In this document: positions 1-8,004 of the stretch, piece by piece
Numbering within the stretch: the first letter of the stretch is position 1
How the letters are laid out: the number at the start of each line of letters is the position of its first letter
NCBI GenBank assembly: GCA_050008465.1
Contig: JBEKMO010000053.1
Span: 1 to 37,032, forward strand
Source: Fen-330 sp050008465
Lineage (GTDB): Bacteria; Acidobacteriota; Terriglobia; Bryobacterales; Bryobacteraceae
DNA: 37,032 nucleotides
Direction: 5' to 3'
Notes under the pieces: generated by a model
Database searches by the model: none
The model's input: the letters and a program-made list of their open reading frames with translations, nothing else
Told to the model about the DNA's origin: nothing
Translations under genes and position numbers: made by a program

Positions 1-15
1 GTCCCCCTGGACCGC

Positions 16-93
16 GCCGGACCTTATGGTCCGGCCTCTGCCCGCAGCCTGGGAGGGCCGACGAGGACGTCGGCCCGCGGACCAGAGGTCCGC
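16..93. repeat. Three consecutive hairpins (composite palindromic element)
   Basis: Three perfect inverted repeats stand in a row. GCCGGACC (16-23) pairs with GGTCCGGC (28-35). GGGCCGAC (55-62) pairs with GTCGGCCC (69-76). GCGGACC (77-83) pairs with GGTCCGC (87-93). The plan of several short GC-rich stems side by side is the same as in the element at 25353-25436, although the sequences differ. This suggests a family of modular interspersed palindromes rather than a simple terminator. The upstream gene is outside the window, so a role in ending its transcript cannot be excluded. From 94 to 182 I see only the leader of the next gene. Confidence 0.6.
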
Positions 94-182
94 CCCACGA
101 AGACAAAGTGAACAGTATTGGGCTGTAGCTCGGTTCAAACGCATCGGGGCACACAGAGCGGAGACCCCGGCGGGAGAGGGAT

Positions 183-1685
183 ATGAAAACAAAACTGATT
201 CAGCCCATGCTTGCGGCGGTCCTGAGCCTGACGGCGATGGCCGCATCCACTGCGGAGGCGGCGCCGCCGGGGGCTGCCGACCCGGGAATCCGCCCTTACG
301 TCGGTGATTGGGTGGGCGAGGGTTGGGGGTGGGAAGTTCGTTTCCGGCAGAGCCAGCGGGAATTCGTTCAGCAGTTTCCAGGGGTCCGCAACCTGCCGGC
401 TGGCCCCAACACCGAAAAAACCATCATGGCGCTCACGGTCCGGCACGTCACGCACTACCACTTCAAAGTGGATGAAACGGGCGCCGTGAAGGGCGAAGGG
501 GAAATCACCTACGATCTGTTTCCGAACCTGTGCGGAGTCGCCACGCTCACCAAGCAGGTGAATGAGCAGGTGAACATGATGGCCAAGCTGCCGACGATTT
601 TCAAGATGGCGACCGAGATCGGCGTGCGCTCGGCCGAGCGCTTCAATGGGGAGTTCTACGCCGAAGAGTCCAAGCTGGCCGCGAAGGTCACCGACATCGT
701 CGAAAAGGTGAAGGCTTATGAGAAGGCCGGCGGACCGGTGCAAGGTTACGATAGCGTGTCCAAGGTTGCGACGTCTCTGTTTCTCAAGAAGGACCAGCCG
801 AAAGACGTCGCCGCTTTGGTAACAGCTACCGTGTGGGGAAAATGCCTGGACCCGACGCAGAGAATCGTCGGCAGCCATAACACCTGCCTGGATCTGCTGG
901 TGCGGCCGATCGAGAAATCCGTGCAGAGTTTCTCCGAGACGGCCTTCAATGCCAGTCTGAAGCTGGTCTTCGACATGTTGAAAGATACGACCAAGTCGAA
1001 GCTGAAGAACCTGGATCTGACCGAACAGCAGGAGGTCGCGGCGTGTTCGGGTACGGGAAATGCCCTGGCTGGCGGAACCCGGGTGGGTCCGGCCACCGCC
1101 GGACAACTCGCCACGGAAATGGCGGGGAGCGGCGTCAAGGCGGGGATGGAGATGGCCACCGGCAGCTTCCCTCACAGCTTCCTTCTATCGATACCCGGCG
1201 TTACGCAGGTGCAGTATTACTACAAGGGTCTCAGCAACGGCCCGGAGACGCGGGACATCAAGCTCAAGGGGCGGCTGGAGCCGGTCGCGGGCGGCGCGAA
1301 GCTGTACCTGGAAATGGATGGCGACGTCAGCGGCGGAGACAAGCGCCTGTTCGTCGAGTACACGGTCAACTACAGGAAGGACGTTCGCCCGTTCCCGACC
1401 TGGTCTCCGTTCCTGCAGAAGCCAGGCGACGCCAGGACGTCGGGGATCGAGCGCATTTACAGACGCGTGGACACCAAGAAGCCAACGCAGTACACCGACC
1501 CGGTCACGGGGAAAACCAAAACGGTTTTCATTCCGGAATCGCACACGGAGGTCGTGGACCTGCTCCGCGGCTCGCCATTCGCCGCGTCTCATGAGACCGG
1601 AGACCACCGCAATGGTGTCAAGCCCTGGCTGGAATATGAGTATTTTTGGAACGCGTCGAAGGTGATGGAGCCGAAAAGCAGGTGA
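183..1685 (+). CDS. Exported protein of unknown function
   Basis: A 500-residue protein. The ATG at 183 follows a GAGAGGG ribosome-binding site at 174-180. The first 26 residues form a typical Sec signal peptide (Lys at positions 2 and 4, a hydrophobic Leu/Ala core, a TAEA-type cleavage site), so the mature protein should be periplasmic, outer-membrane associated or secreted. The mature part starts with a segment rich in Trp and Gly (YVGDWVGEGWGW, about residues 40-52). A mainly helical middle with many Lys, Val and Glu follows (about 120-290), then a beta-rich C-terminal half. I see no further membrane segment and no catalytic motif I recognise. A GC-rich hairpin follows the stop codon. It stands alone on this strand, and no function can be assigned from context. 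Confidence 0.85.
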   Translation: MKTKLIQPMLAAVLSLTAMAASTAEAAPPGAADPGIRPYVGDWVGEGWGWEVRFRQSQREFVQQFPGVRNLPAGPNTEKTIMALTVRHVTHYHFKVDETGAVKGEGEITYDLFPNLCGVATLTKQVNEQVNMMAKLPTIFKMATEIGVRSAERFNGEFYAEESKLAAKVTDIVEKVKAYEKAGGPVQGYDSVSKVATSLFLKKDQPKDVAALVTATVWGKCLDPTQRIVGSHNTCLDLLVRPIEKSVQSFSETAFNASLKLVFDMLKDTTKSKLKNLDLTEQQEVAACSGTGNALAGGTRVGPATAGQLATEMAGSGVKAGMEMATGSFPHSFLLSIPGVTQVQYYYKGLSNGPETRDIKLKGRLEPVAGGAKLYLEMDGDVSGGDKRLFVEYTVNYRKDVRPFPTWSPFLQKPGDARTSGIERIYRRVDTKKPTQYTDPVTGKTKTVFIPESHTEVVDLLRGSPFAASHETGDHRNGVKPWLEYEYFWNASKVMEPKSR

Positions 1686-1700
1686 CGGCAAGGGGCAGCC

Positions 1701-1722
1701 GGGGACAGCCTGAGCCGTCCCC
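1701..1722 (+). terminator. Hairpin after the exported protein gene
   Basis: GGGGAC (1701-1706) can pair with GTCCCC (1717-1722), 15 bases after the stop codon at 1685. No T-run follows, so it is only a possible terminator or a member of the GC-rich palindromes common in this window. No gene is seen from 1686 to 1782. Confidence 0.35.
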
Positions 1723-1782
1723 ACTGCGGACGGCCTAGGCAGTCCCTCGGTTGCGGACCTCCTAACGGCTACACTTACGATA

Positions 1783-2109
1783 TCACCTGCCGCCCAAGGC
1801 AGGAGTCATCGCGCCCAGCTTTTGTTCCACGCTGCGAATCTTGTCGTTCATGTTCTGCGGACGGTCGGTTCGCGTTCCAAAACGCAGGCTCGACGAAATC
1901 CGCGGCGCGCCCATCGCATGCACGAGTTCGTGGCAGCGCTTGATGGCTGCGAACACCTCGTCCCATTCGCCCTCGATGTTGGTGCCGTAGGCGTGCAGCC
2001 TGGTCTCCAAGCCCGCCTCCGCGAAGACACGTTGGCAGGCCGCAATCTCCTTGGACACCGACACGCCGACACCGATCGGAATCAGGCACAAGTCCGCAAT
2101 CACTCGCAT
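1783..2109 (-). CDS. Thiamine-binding protein, MTH1187/YkoF-like family
   Basis: A 108-residue cytoplasmic protein of the MTH1187 (DUF77) type. The pattern is characteristic: MRVIADLCLIPIGVGVSVSK at the start, an ETRLHAYGTNIEGEWDEVF segment in the middle (about residues 39-57) and a closing helix that begins near HELVHAMGAPRI. The family forms ferredoxin-like tetramers that bind thiamine or related ligands, and its cellular role is not well defined. Length agrees with the family norm of about 100. The ATG at 2109 is preceded by a G-rich stretch (2114-2120 on the complement). It is divergent from the membrane protein at 2168, with 58 bases between them. No thiamine-synthesis gene or THI-box is visible nearby, so the ligand link rests on family knowledge only. 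Confidence 0.85.
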   Translation of the reverse strand: MRVIADLCLIPIGVGVSVSKEIAACQRVFAEAGLETRLHAYGTNIEGEWDEVFAAIKRCHELVHAMGAPRISSSLRFGTRTDRPQNMNDKIRSVEQKLGAMTPALGGR

Positions 2110-2167
2110 CGTTACCCCCCTAGACCATTCTCCCGCGATGCCGGACAGCAGGGGGAATTCGGTGATA

Positions 2168-2617
2168 ATGTGGGGTGCAATGAGCTATGGACGAGGATTC
2201 GGCCCAGCTTGGCTGGCGGTGGCGATCGCGCTGGCGCTGCACGTGACGGACGAAGCGCTGACCGGCTTTCTGGATGTCTATAACCCCACGGTGCTGGCGC
2301 TACGCGCGCGGATTCCATGGCTGCCGCTGCCGGTCTTCCGGCCGGAGGTCTGGCTGGCGGGGCTGATCGCCGCGATCCTGCTTCTCGTCGCGCTATCTCC
2401 GGTGGCGTTCCGGGGGAGCCGGTGGATGAGGCCAGTCGGCTACGCGCTGGCCGCGCTCATGTTGGCGAATGCTGCGGGGCACATCCTGGGCACGATCGCG
2501 GGACGGACGGTGGCGGAAGTCCGGTTTCCGCGGCCTATGCCCGGGTTCTACTCGTCGCCGCTGCTCGCGGCGGCTTCGGTGTGGCTGTTTTGGAGTTTAT
2601 GGCGCACGCGGAAATAG
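2168..2617 (+). CDS. Small integral membrane protein, possibly HXXEE-like
   Basis: About 149 residues with four predicted membrane segments: around LAVAIALAL, the GLIAAILLLVALSPV stretch, YALAALMLANAAGHI, and the C-terminal LLAAASVWLFWSLW. A short acidic motif, HVTDE, ends the first helix and resembles the His-x-x-Glu-Glu motif of HXXEE membrane proteins. That match is weak. I prefer the ATG at 2168 because GGGGGAA (2151-2157) lies ten bases upstream; a second ATG at 2180 is possible. The frame stays open further upstream to 2051, but that part overlaps the divergent gene and has no membrane character. It ends with a basic RTRK tail. It converges with the GH44 gene, whose stop lies only 8 bases away. 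Confidence 0.7.
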   Translation: MWGAMSYGRGFGPAWLAVAIALALHVTDEALTGFLDVYNPTVLALRARIPWLPLPVFRPEVWLAGLIAAILLLVALSPVAFRGSRWMRPVGYALAALMLANAAGHILGTIAGRTVAEVRFPRPMPGFYSSPLLAAASVWLFWSLWRTRK

Positions 2618-2624
2618 GGCTGCG

Positions 2625-5108
2625 TCAGCGGACTACCAGGGTGACGCCGTCCCGACTCCAGATGTCGCCGATGCGGACGCGGACCGGGACGTTGTCGCCG
2701 GGCTGGACGCCCGGGTCGAGCTGCGCGTTGATCTGCATCAGGCCGGGCATCATCGTCGGGGCGGCGCCCGCGTACTGGATGGTGGCCGCCAGGCCGCCGA
2801 TTTGGACGGCGACGTTTGCGACGGGCTTGGGCAGGACGCCGATGGCGAGGCGGCCGTCGACGCCCGGGGGATCGGTGACGCCTTCGCCCGTGAGCCAGAG
2901 AACTACCACCGAGCCGGGGTGGGCGGGATGGTTCGCGGAATTGGCGGTGCCGTTGGCATCCACCTGGATAGCGCCCTGACCGAAACCCTGCATGTTGGCG
3001 GTGAACAGGCCGGGCGCGGTGGGAGAGACGGGGATCACGAACGGGTCCGAGCGCACACCCTGGTATTCAACCTGTACGTGAGTGGTTGTCTTGGCGGCGC
3101 CAAAGTAGGGAATGACCGTGGCGCATTGGTTCTGGCTCGCGTAGACCATGGGGCCGGGGATTCCATCGAACAGGATGCGGACTCCCGCCATGTTGGTCTG
3201 TACCAGGCCATTTGCATCGAGCTGCTGCGCAAGAGGCAGGTCTTGAAGGCCTACCAGGTCCTTGGGTCCGAGATTCATGCCCCAAACGACTACCATCTGC
3301 CCCGGCGCGAACGTGGCGGTGTCGAAGGAAGCGGCGCTCTGGAGCGCCTGCACGACGGGCCTGGAAACTGCAAATGAGGCGGGCGGGACGACAAGCAGGG
3401 TCATCGAGTAGGAGGGGAAGGTCGCGGGCAGGGAACTGCCCGAGATAGCGAGGTCCGGCTGGGCGACGATGGCGTCGAGTTTGGCCGCGCTATAGCGCCA
3501 TACTTTCGCAGAGGCGCCGGGATTGAAGTTCGAAAGGGAGAGCGTGGTGGAGAGGTCCGTGGTGGTCTTGTTGATGACCATGACGGTGAGCATGGAGTCG
3601 GAGCGGAGGGCGGCGTAAATGCTGAGCTGGCCCTGGTCGGCGCTGGTGGCCTGGACGCCGGATTCGCCGAATGCGCCGCCGATGCCGTCGTAATTGCGGT
3701 AGATCTTGAACGCGAACGCGCCGGGGTCGGTGGGCCGCGGGTAGTCCCACAATGTCGCCAGATCCACTCCTTCGCGGCCGAAAATGCCAAGGATGTCGGC
3801 CTGGGCCAGAGCGCCGTTAAGAGTGCTCAGAGAGCCGAAGGAGTATTCGGTGATGGCGAGCTTGGTGCCCGGATAGTTGGCGTTGATGATGCTCTTGAGC
3901 CGCGGGATCAACTGCGGCGCCGCCGGCGCGCCGTTATTGTCCGGGTCCCGGATCCAGTAATCTCCCTGAACGACATAGGTGGGATCCCACCATTCGCGGG
4001 TCGATTCCAGGCGCGTCGCATCGGTCGAGCCCGGCGCGAGATAGGCGTGCGTGTCGTAATAGTCCAGCAGGCGAACGCCGGGCTGCGGCTCGTGGGCGCG
4101 CATCTGCTGGAGGTACCAAGCCATCAGCGGGGTACCGCCGTGCGCATTGCGGTCCACTGGGTTTCTGTACCAATTGCCGGCGGCCCAGCCCGCCACGATG
4201 TCCCTCTTGGAGAACCAGATCGACGAGTAGTTGTCCGCCACCGGACCGCTCACCAGAGCCGTCGGGTCGGCCTGCTTGATCGCGGCGGCGTACTTCAGGT
4301 TGACACTGAGCAGCTCGTCGTAGGTGTAGGGGTTGGGATGGATGTCGCGGTGGGTGGAGTCCCACCAGATGGGCTCGTTGTCCAGGCTCCAGATGGCAAC
4401 GCCGCCCTGGTTCCCCTTGCCGTAGCGAGAGAGCAGGTACTGAATCCACTGGGCCTGGAAGGTCTCGTCATATTGGTTGGTGTAGGCGTCTGTGGGGTCG
4501 TTCTGGATGTAGATGGGATTCGTGCCGCAGGTGGGACTGAAGACGACGCCATCGCCGCAGGTTATGGGGTGGTATTGCGCGTAGGGATCTTGATTGCACT
4601 GCCGGCCGTACTTGGCGACGTCGAAGCTGCACATCTCCTGGTGCGCCTTCGGCAACCACCCCAGAACCGGAACGGTCCCCATGAGCTTGCCGCCGGTCAC
4701 GCGGGTACGCTCGAAAAGCAGGTTGAACGTCGAGCCGTCGGGCAGTTTGGAGACGTCGTAGACGGTGCCGTCCGCCAGGCTGCCACTGGCCAAAGGCAGT
4801 ACTTCGAAGAACCAGTCAGCGTCGATGTTGTTGACATCGAACTGCCAGTGGTACGTACTGGTGGAGTTGCCGCCCCAGCGGCGCACGGCCGCCCTGACGT
4901 CCGGCGCCTGAGCGGCCAGTTGGGCACCGTAGGCAACCGGAGGGTTAAGCCTGGGATCTTCCCCGCCCCAATACCAATTGATCCCGTAAATATCCGGCGA
5001 AATGGCGTGCCGGCTGGCGCTCGCATCGACGGTGAGCGCAGGACCGGGCTGCTGAGCATAAGCCAGGAGCGCGGTGACGAGAGCGGTGGCAAGAAACAGC
5101 CGTTTCAT
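2625..5108 (-). CDS. Secreted GH44 endo-glucanase/xyloglucanase with Solibacter-type C-terminal domain
   Basis: An 827-residue protein with a signal peptide (residues 1-19, ending AYAQ). Residues about 25-575 match glycoside hydrolase family 44, which cleaves beta-1,4-glucans such as xyloglucan and carboxymethylcellulose with retention of configuration. The probable acid/base is E245 in WSLDNEP and the nucleophile is E421 in LAITEYSFG. Their 176-residue separation agrees with the known family layout. Several Cys at 160-195 may form disulfides. Residues about 583-826 form a separate beta-rich module, with typical VVVWGMNLGP and PGLMQINAQLDPG segments. This is the C-terminal domain (TIGR03437 type) attached to many exported proteins of Solibacter, with unknown role. 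The gene lies 53 bases downstream of the ICMT-like gene on the same strand. Likely role: extracellular plant-polysaccharide breakdown. Confidence 0.92.
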   Translation of the reverse strand: MKRLFLATALVTALLAYAQQPGPALTVDASASRHAISPDIYGINWYWGGEDPRLNPPVAYGAQLAAQAPDVRAAVRRWGGNSTSTYHWQFDVNNIDADWFFEVLPLASGSLADGTVYDVSKLPDGSTFNLLFERTRVTGGKLMGTVPVLGWLPKAHQEMCSFDVAKYGRQCNQDPYAQYHPITCGDGVVFSPTCGTNPIYIQNDPTDAYTNQYDETFQAQWIQYLLSRYGKGNQGGVAIWSLDNEPIWWDSTHRDIHPNPYTYDELLSVNLKYAAAIKQADPTALVSGPVADNYSSIWFSKRDIVAGWAAGNWYRNPVDRNAHGGTPLMAWYLQQMRAHEPQPGVRLLDYYDTHAYLAPGSTDATRLESTREWWDPTYVVQGDYWIRDPDNNGAPAAPQLIPRLKSIINANYPGTKLAITEYSFGSLSTLNGALAQADILGIFGREGVDLATLWDYPRPTDPGAFAFKIYRNYDGIGGAFGESGVQATSADQGQLSIYAALRSDSMLTVMVINKTTTDLSTTLSLSNFNPGASAKVWRYSAAKLDAIVAQPDLAISGSSLPATFPSYSMTLLVVPPASFAVSRPVVQALQSAASFDTATFAPGQMVVVWGMNLGPKDLVGLQDLPLAQQLDANGLVQTNMAGVRILFDGIPGPMVYASQNQCATVIPYFGAAKTTTHVQVEYQGVRSDPFVIPVSPTAPGLFTANMQGFGQGAIQVDANGTANSANHPAHPGSVVVLWLTGEGVTDPPGVDGRLAIGVLPKPVANVAVQIGGLAATIQYAGAAPTMMPGLMQINAQLDPGVQPGDNVPVRVRIGDIWSRDGVTLVVR

Positions 5109-5161
5109 GAGTCACTGCTACCAGGGTACCGCGGTTTCCGAATCCCGCCGGGTGGAGGGGT

Positions 5162-5710
5162 TCAGAACACGAACGGGACGAAGCGCCGTGTGGTTTTCAT
5201 GTAGGTGGCGTAGGGGGCGCCGAATCGGGCGAGATTCTCGCCTTCCTCCATCACCGCGGTGAGGACCAGGAAGCCGGAGGCAGCCAGGGCCAAGGCGGCA
5301 CCGATCGCGGTTGGCTGCTTCAGGCACGCACCCCAGCCTAGCCCGAGCAACGACGCGTACATCGGATGGCGGATGAACCGGTAAGCGCCGACTGTCACCA
5401 GCGTGGTGGTGTTCTCGAAGCCGAAATTGGTGTCTTGGGCGGCCTGGGGCGCCGGCCTGCCAATAATGCGAAGCAGCCGGAATCCCTCGATCGCCAGGCC
5501 CAGCGAGACCAGCAGGAGGAACCATGAGGCGAGCTGGCGCACCGAGAACGGCTCGCGAAACCAGTGGGGAACGTTCAACAGGATCAGAGCCGCCAGGAAT
5601 TCAAAAGCGAAGAAGCGATAGAAGCCGTGGGAGCGCGGAGAGCGCAGGGACCGCCAAGAGAGCAGGAGGAAGGCGGCGGAGGCGGCGAGGAAGATCGCGA
5701 GGCGAAACAT
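5162..5710 (-). CDS. Membrane methyltransferase of the ICMT/PEMT type
   Basis: A 182-residue integral membrane protein with about five hydrophobic segments. The C-terminal half carries the hallmark of isoprenylcysteine carboxyl methyltransferase-like and phospholipid methyltransferase-like families: GAYRFIRHPMYASLLG (about residues 107-122), followed near the end by EEGENLARFGAPYATY, which supplies the Glu and Tyr that contact S-adenosylmethionine in this fold. Bacterial members have diverse or unknown methyl acceptors, so the substrate cannot be named. It could be co-transcribed with the GH44 gene downstream (gap 53 bases), although no functional tie is evident. It is divergent from the PerR-type regulator; the 88 bases between them hold that regulator's promoter. 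Confidence 0.85.
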   Translation of the reverse strand: MFRLAIFLAASAAFLLLSWRSLRSPRSHGFYRFFAFEFLAALILLNVPHWFREPFSVRQLASWFLLLVSLGLAIEGFRLLRIIGRPAPQAAQDTNFGFENTTTLVTVGAYRFIRHPMYASLLGLGWGACLKQPTAIGAALALAASGFLVLTAVMEEGENLARFGAPYATYMKTTRRFVPFVF

Positions 5711-5760
5711 GGTGGCGGGAAATTAGGAATTGAGTGTACTGTCCCGAGTTTAGCGCATGC

Positions 5761-5788
5761 TTGACAAGAGGCTGGATTTAGATGTAGT
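5761..5788 (+). promoter_or_regulatory. Probable sigma-70 promoter of the PerR gene
   Basis: A perfect -35 TTGACA (5761-5766) is followed after 16 bases by TGTAGT (5783-5788, four of six matches). Transcription would start near 5795, only a few bases before the GTG start at 5799, giving an almost leaderless message. The -10 lies inside the palindrome at 5778-5792, so bound repressor would block polymerase. Confidence 0.5.
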
Positions 5789-5792
5789 CTAA
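5778..5792. promoter_or_regulatory. Fur/PerR-type operator (7-1-7 inverted repeat)
   Basis: The sequence TTAGATGTAGTCTAA fits the Fur-family 7-1-7 layout and resembles Per boxes of the TTAGAAT-n-ATTCTAA kind. The palindrome extends to ATTTAGA (5776-5782) paired with TCTAAAT (5788-5794). It overlaps the -10 of the regulator gene, which points to autoregulation. Similar half-sites occur before the catalase gene. Confidence 0.6.
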
Positions 5793-5798
5793 ATTAAA

Positions 5799-6224
5799 GT
5801 GAACAGATTGTCGCAGCGGCAGTTGGATGCCCTAGCCCGGGCTCGGCGCCTGAAGATCACCCCACAGCGCCGGGCGATCGTCGAATACCTGGCCTCGACC
5901 GAGCATCACCCGACACCGGAAGAAATCCTGGTGGCCGTGAACCGCCGTTTCCCCCTGACATCCCGCGCCACCGTGTACAACACGCTCAGCCTCCTGAAAG
6001 AGAGCGGGCTCATTCGGGAGCTCTTTCTGGGAGGGATTCTGCGCTTCGACTCGAACCTCGGGCCGCATCACCATTTCGTTTGCCGCCGCTGCGGGAAGGT
6101 GGAAGACGTTCGCTGGGAGGCCGTGCCGCCCTTTCCCGTCGGAGAACTGCCGGGCAAACACGCGGTCGACTCCTTTGAGATCACGCTGCGGGGCTTGTGC
6201 GAGGGATGCCGCGGGGACGGGTGA
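5799..6224 (+). CDS. perR: PerR-type peroxide-sensing repressor (Fur family)
   Basis: A 141-residue Fur-family regulator. The winged-helix DNA-binding part covers about residues 15-85, with recognition helix SRATVYNTL at 55-63. Two Cys-x-x-Cys pairs (C95/C98 and C134/C137) would hold the structural zinc. The metal-sensing set matches PerR rather than Fur: H37, D84, the His cluster 90-92 and D103, which aligns with the Asp of B. subtilis PerR where Fur has Glu. PerR proteins lose DNA binding when peroxide oxidises a metal-ligand His. The gene is 66 bases upstream of a catalase, the classic PerR target. The GTG at 5799 fits the open frame. There is no clear Shine-Dalgarno site, and a TTG at 5808 is an alternative. 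Confidence 0.88.
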   Translation: MNRLSQRQLDALARARRLKITPQRRAIVEYLASTEHHPTPEEILVAVNRRFPLTSRATVYNTLSLLKESGLIRELFLGGILRFDSNLGPHHHFVCRRCGKVEDVRWEAVPPFPVGELPGKHAVDSFEITLRGLCEGCRGDG

Positions 6225-6237
6225 GTTTTTCTTGACC

Positions 6238-6266
6238 GTCTGATTAGACGCAATCCAAGATTAGAC
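6238..6266. promoter_or_regulatory. Operator-like direct repeats upstream of catalase
   Basis: GATTAGAC occurs twice, at 6242-6249 and 6259-6266, with starts 17 bases apart. The first copy is also part of a GTCT-N4-AGAC palindrome (6238-6249). The half-site equals the right arm of the operator in front of the regulator gene (GTCTAAAT, read on the complement as ATTTAGAC), minus one T. A -35-like TTGACC sits just upstream (6232-6237); I cannot define a convincing -10. Confidence 0.5.
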
Positions 6267-6290
6267 ATAAACTGAACAAGGAGCACATTG

Positions 6291-7736
6291 ATGGACGAAC
6301 CGAAAACCATGACCACGATCACCGGCATTCCCGTCGGTGACAACCAGAATTCACTGACCGCGGGCCCGCGCGGGCCGGTGCTGATGCAGGACTACCTGTT
6401 GATCGAGAAGATGGCCCACTTCAACCGGGAGCGTATCCCGGAGCGCGTGGTACACGCCAAGGGTTCCGGCGCGCACGGAATCTTCGAGGTCACCCAGGAC
6501 ATCACCCGCTGGACCAAGGCCAAACTGTTCGAGAGCGTTCGCAAGAAAACCGAGATGTTCGCTCGCTTCTCGACGGTGGGTGGCGAGAAAGGATCGGCGG
6601 ACACCGAGCGCGACCCCCGCGGCTTCGCGCTGAAGTTCTACACCGAGGAAGGCAACTGGGACCTGGTGGGCAACAACACCCCCGTTTTCTTCATTCGGGA
6701 TCCGCTCAAGTTCTCGGACTTCATTCACACCCAGAAGCGCGATCCGCAAACCAACCTCAAGTCGCCCACCATGGTGTGGGACTTCTTTAGTCTGTCTCCG
6801 GAATCGCTGCACCAGGTGACGATTCTGTTTTCGGACCGCGGCACGCCCTGGGGCTTCCGCCACATGCACGGCTTCTCCAGCCACACCTTCTCGCTGATTA
6901 ACTCCAAAGGCGAGCGCGTGTGGTCGAAGTGGCACTTCAAGAGCCTGCAAGGGATCCGCAACTTCAACCGGGAAGAGGCCATCGAAATGGCGGGGCGGGA
7001 CCCGGACTTCGCGCAACGCGACTTGTTCGAGGCCATCGGGCGCGGGGACTTCCCCCGCTGGCGCGTGTGCGTGCAGATCATGACCGAGGAGCAGGCCCGG
7101 ACGTTCCGCTACAATCCTTTCGATCTGACCAAGGTTTGGGCGCACAAGGAGTATCCCCTGCACGAGGTGGGCATCATGACCCTGAACCGCAACCCGGAAA
7201 ACTACTTCGCCGAGGTCGAGCAGGCCGCCTTCGCGCCGGCCAACGTCGTGCCGGGCCTGGGCTTCTCGCCGGACAAGATGCTGCAGGCGCGCATTCTGTC
7301 GTATACTGACGCGCACCGTTACCGGCTGGGCGTCAACTACGACGCGCTGCCCATTAACCGGCCGAAGTGCCCGGTCCACACGTACCATCGGGATGGAGCG
7401 ATGCGCTTCGACGAAAACGGCGGCATCGGTCCGAACTACGAGCCGAACAGTTCCGGCGGGCCGGTTGAGGACCCGAGCTACAAGGACCCGGCTTGGGACC
7501 TCGGGGAAGCCGTCGCCGCGCGCTACGACCACCGCGCAGGCAACGACGACTACACCCAGGCGGGCGACCTGTTCCGCCTCTTGAAACCCGAGGAGCAGCA
7601 GCGCCTCATTCACAACATTGTCGCTGGCATGAAGAGCGTCCCCAAAGAGATTCAACTCCGCCAGATCCAACATTTCTTCAAGGCCGACCCGAAGTACGGC
7701 GAGGGCGTCGAGAAGAGTCTCGACGCGGCACGCTGA
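6291..7736 (+). CDS. katA: Haem catalase, small-subunit type
   Basis: A 481-residue monofunctional catalase that converts hydrogen peroxide to water and oxygen. The distal His is H55 in VVHAKGSGAHG, and the distal Asn is in LVGNNTPVFF (about 128). The proximal haem Tyr lies in the RILSYTDAHRYRLG motif, which is the Rxx(x)Y haem signature. Length fits the small-subunit clade, with no C-terminal flavodoxin-like domain. I choose the ATG at 6291 because AAGGAG (6278-6283) lies seven bases upstream; an in-frame TTG sits one codon earlier. Operator-like repeats upstream and the adjacent PerR-type gene suggest peroxide induction. The last ten codons (from 7704) coincide with a copy of an interspersed hairpin repeat also present at 25395-25424, so the extreme C-terminus was probably replaced or extended by the repeat. 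Confidence 0.96.
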   Translation: MDEPKTMTTITGIPVGDNQNSLTAGPRGPVLMQDYLLIEKMAHFNRERIPERVVHAKGSGAHGIFEVTQDITRWTKAKLFESVRKKTEMFARFSTVGGEKGSADTERDPRGFALKFYTEEGNWDLVGNNTPVFFIRDPLKFSDFIHTQKRDPQTNLKSPTMVWDFFSLSPESLHQVTILFSDRGTPWGFRHMHGFSSHTFSLINSKGERVWSKWHFKSLQGIRNFNREEAIEMAGRDPDFAQRDLFEAIGRGDFPRWRVCVQIMTEEQARTFRYNPFDLTKVWAHKEYPLHEVGIMTLNRNPENYFAEVEQAAFAPANVVPGLGFSPDKMLQARILSYTDAHRYRLGVNYDALPINRPKCPVHTYHRDGAMRFDENGGIGPNYEPNSSGGPVEDPSYKDPAWDLGEAVAARYDHRAGNDDYTQAGDLFRLLKPEEQQRLIHNIVAGMKSVPKEIQLRQIQHFFKADPKYGEGVEKSLDAAR

Positions 7737-7750
7737 GAGCCTACGCCACG
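7704..7750. repeat. Copy of interspersed hairpin repeat spanning the catalase stop codon
   Basis: Thirty bases, 7704-7733, are identical to 25395-25424. The core is a 9-bp stem, GCGTCGAGA (7705-7713) with TCTCGACGC (7718-7726), around an AGAG loop. Weaker similarity (GCACGC followed by a decayed GCGTGCGCCAC) continues to about 7750, past the catalase stop at 7734-7736. The hairpin is therefore both coding and part of the 3' end of the transcript. Confidence 0.75.
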
Positions 7751-7795
7751 GAAAACCGCGACTTGGTGTGATGGCTGAATCGGAGAGAGAGACGC

Positions 7796-7994
7796 ATGAA
7801 CCCTGTTCCCCCCCAACCAGCAACAAGCTCTGGTCGAGCGATTGACGAAGGCGGGCGGCGGCGCCGCGAACCGGCACGACGCCGATGCGGTGACGGCCGC
7901 CAACAAGGAATTGCTCACGCTGCACGAGCTGATTGCGCACCGGCTGGTGCCGATCCTGCTGGGCCTGCGCCGCGGGCGGATGTACAGCGTCTGA
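7796..7994 (+). pseudogene. Small frameshifted ORF, unknown function
   Basis: The ATG at 7796 has a GGAG site ten bases upstream (7782-7785). After four codons the frame enters a run of seven C (7808-7814). Removing one C joins it to a clean downstream frame that reads NQQQALVERLTKAGGG, then a helical part rich in Ala, Leu and Glu, and ends RRGRMYSV at a TGA (7992-7994). The joined product would be about 65 residues and reads like a genuine protein, whereas the uninterrupted frame does not (it gives Arg/Ala-rich low-quality sequence). I do not recognise a family. The shift may be a real mutation or a homopolymer sequencing error. Apart from this ORF and the next, I see nothing coding between 7737 and 8072. 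Confidence 0.4.
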
Positions 7995-8004
7995 TCCGTT
8001 CGAT

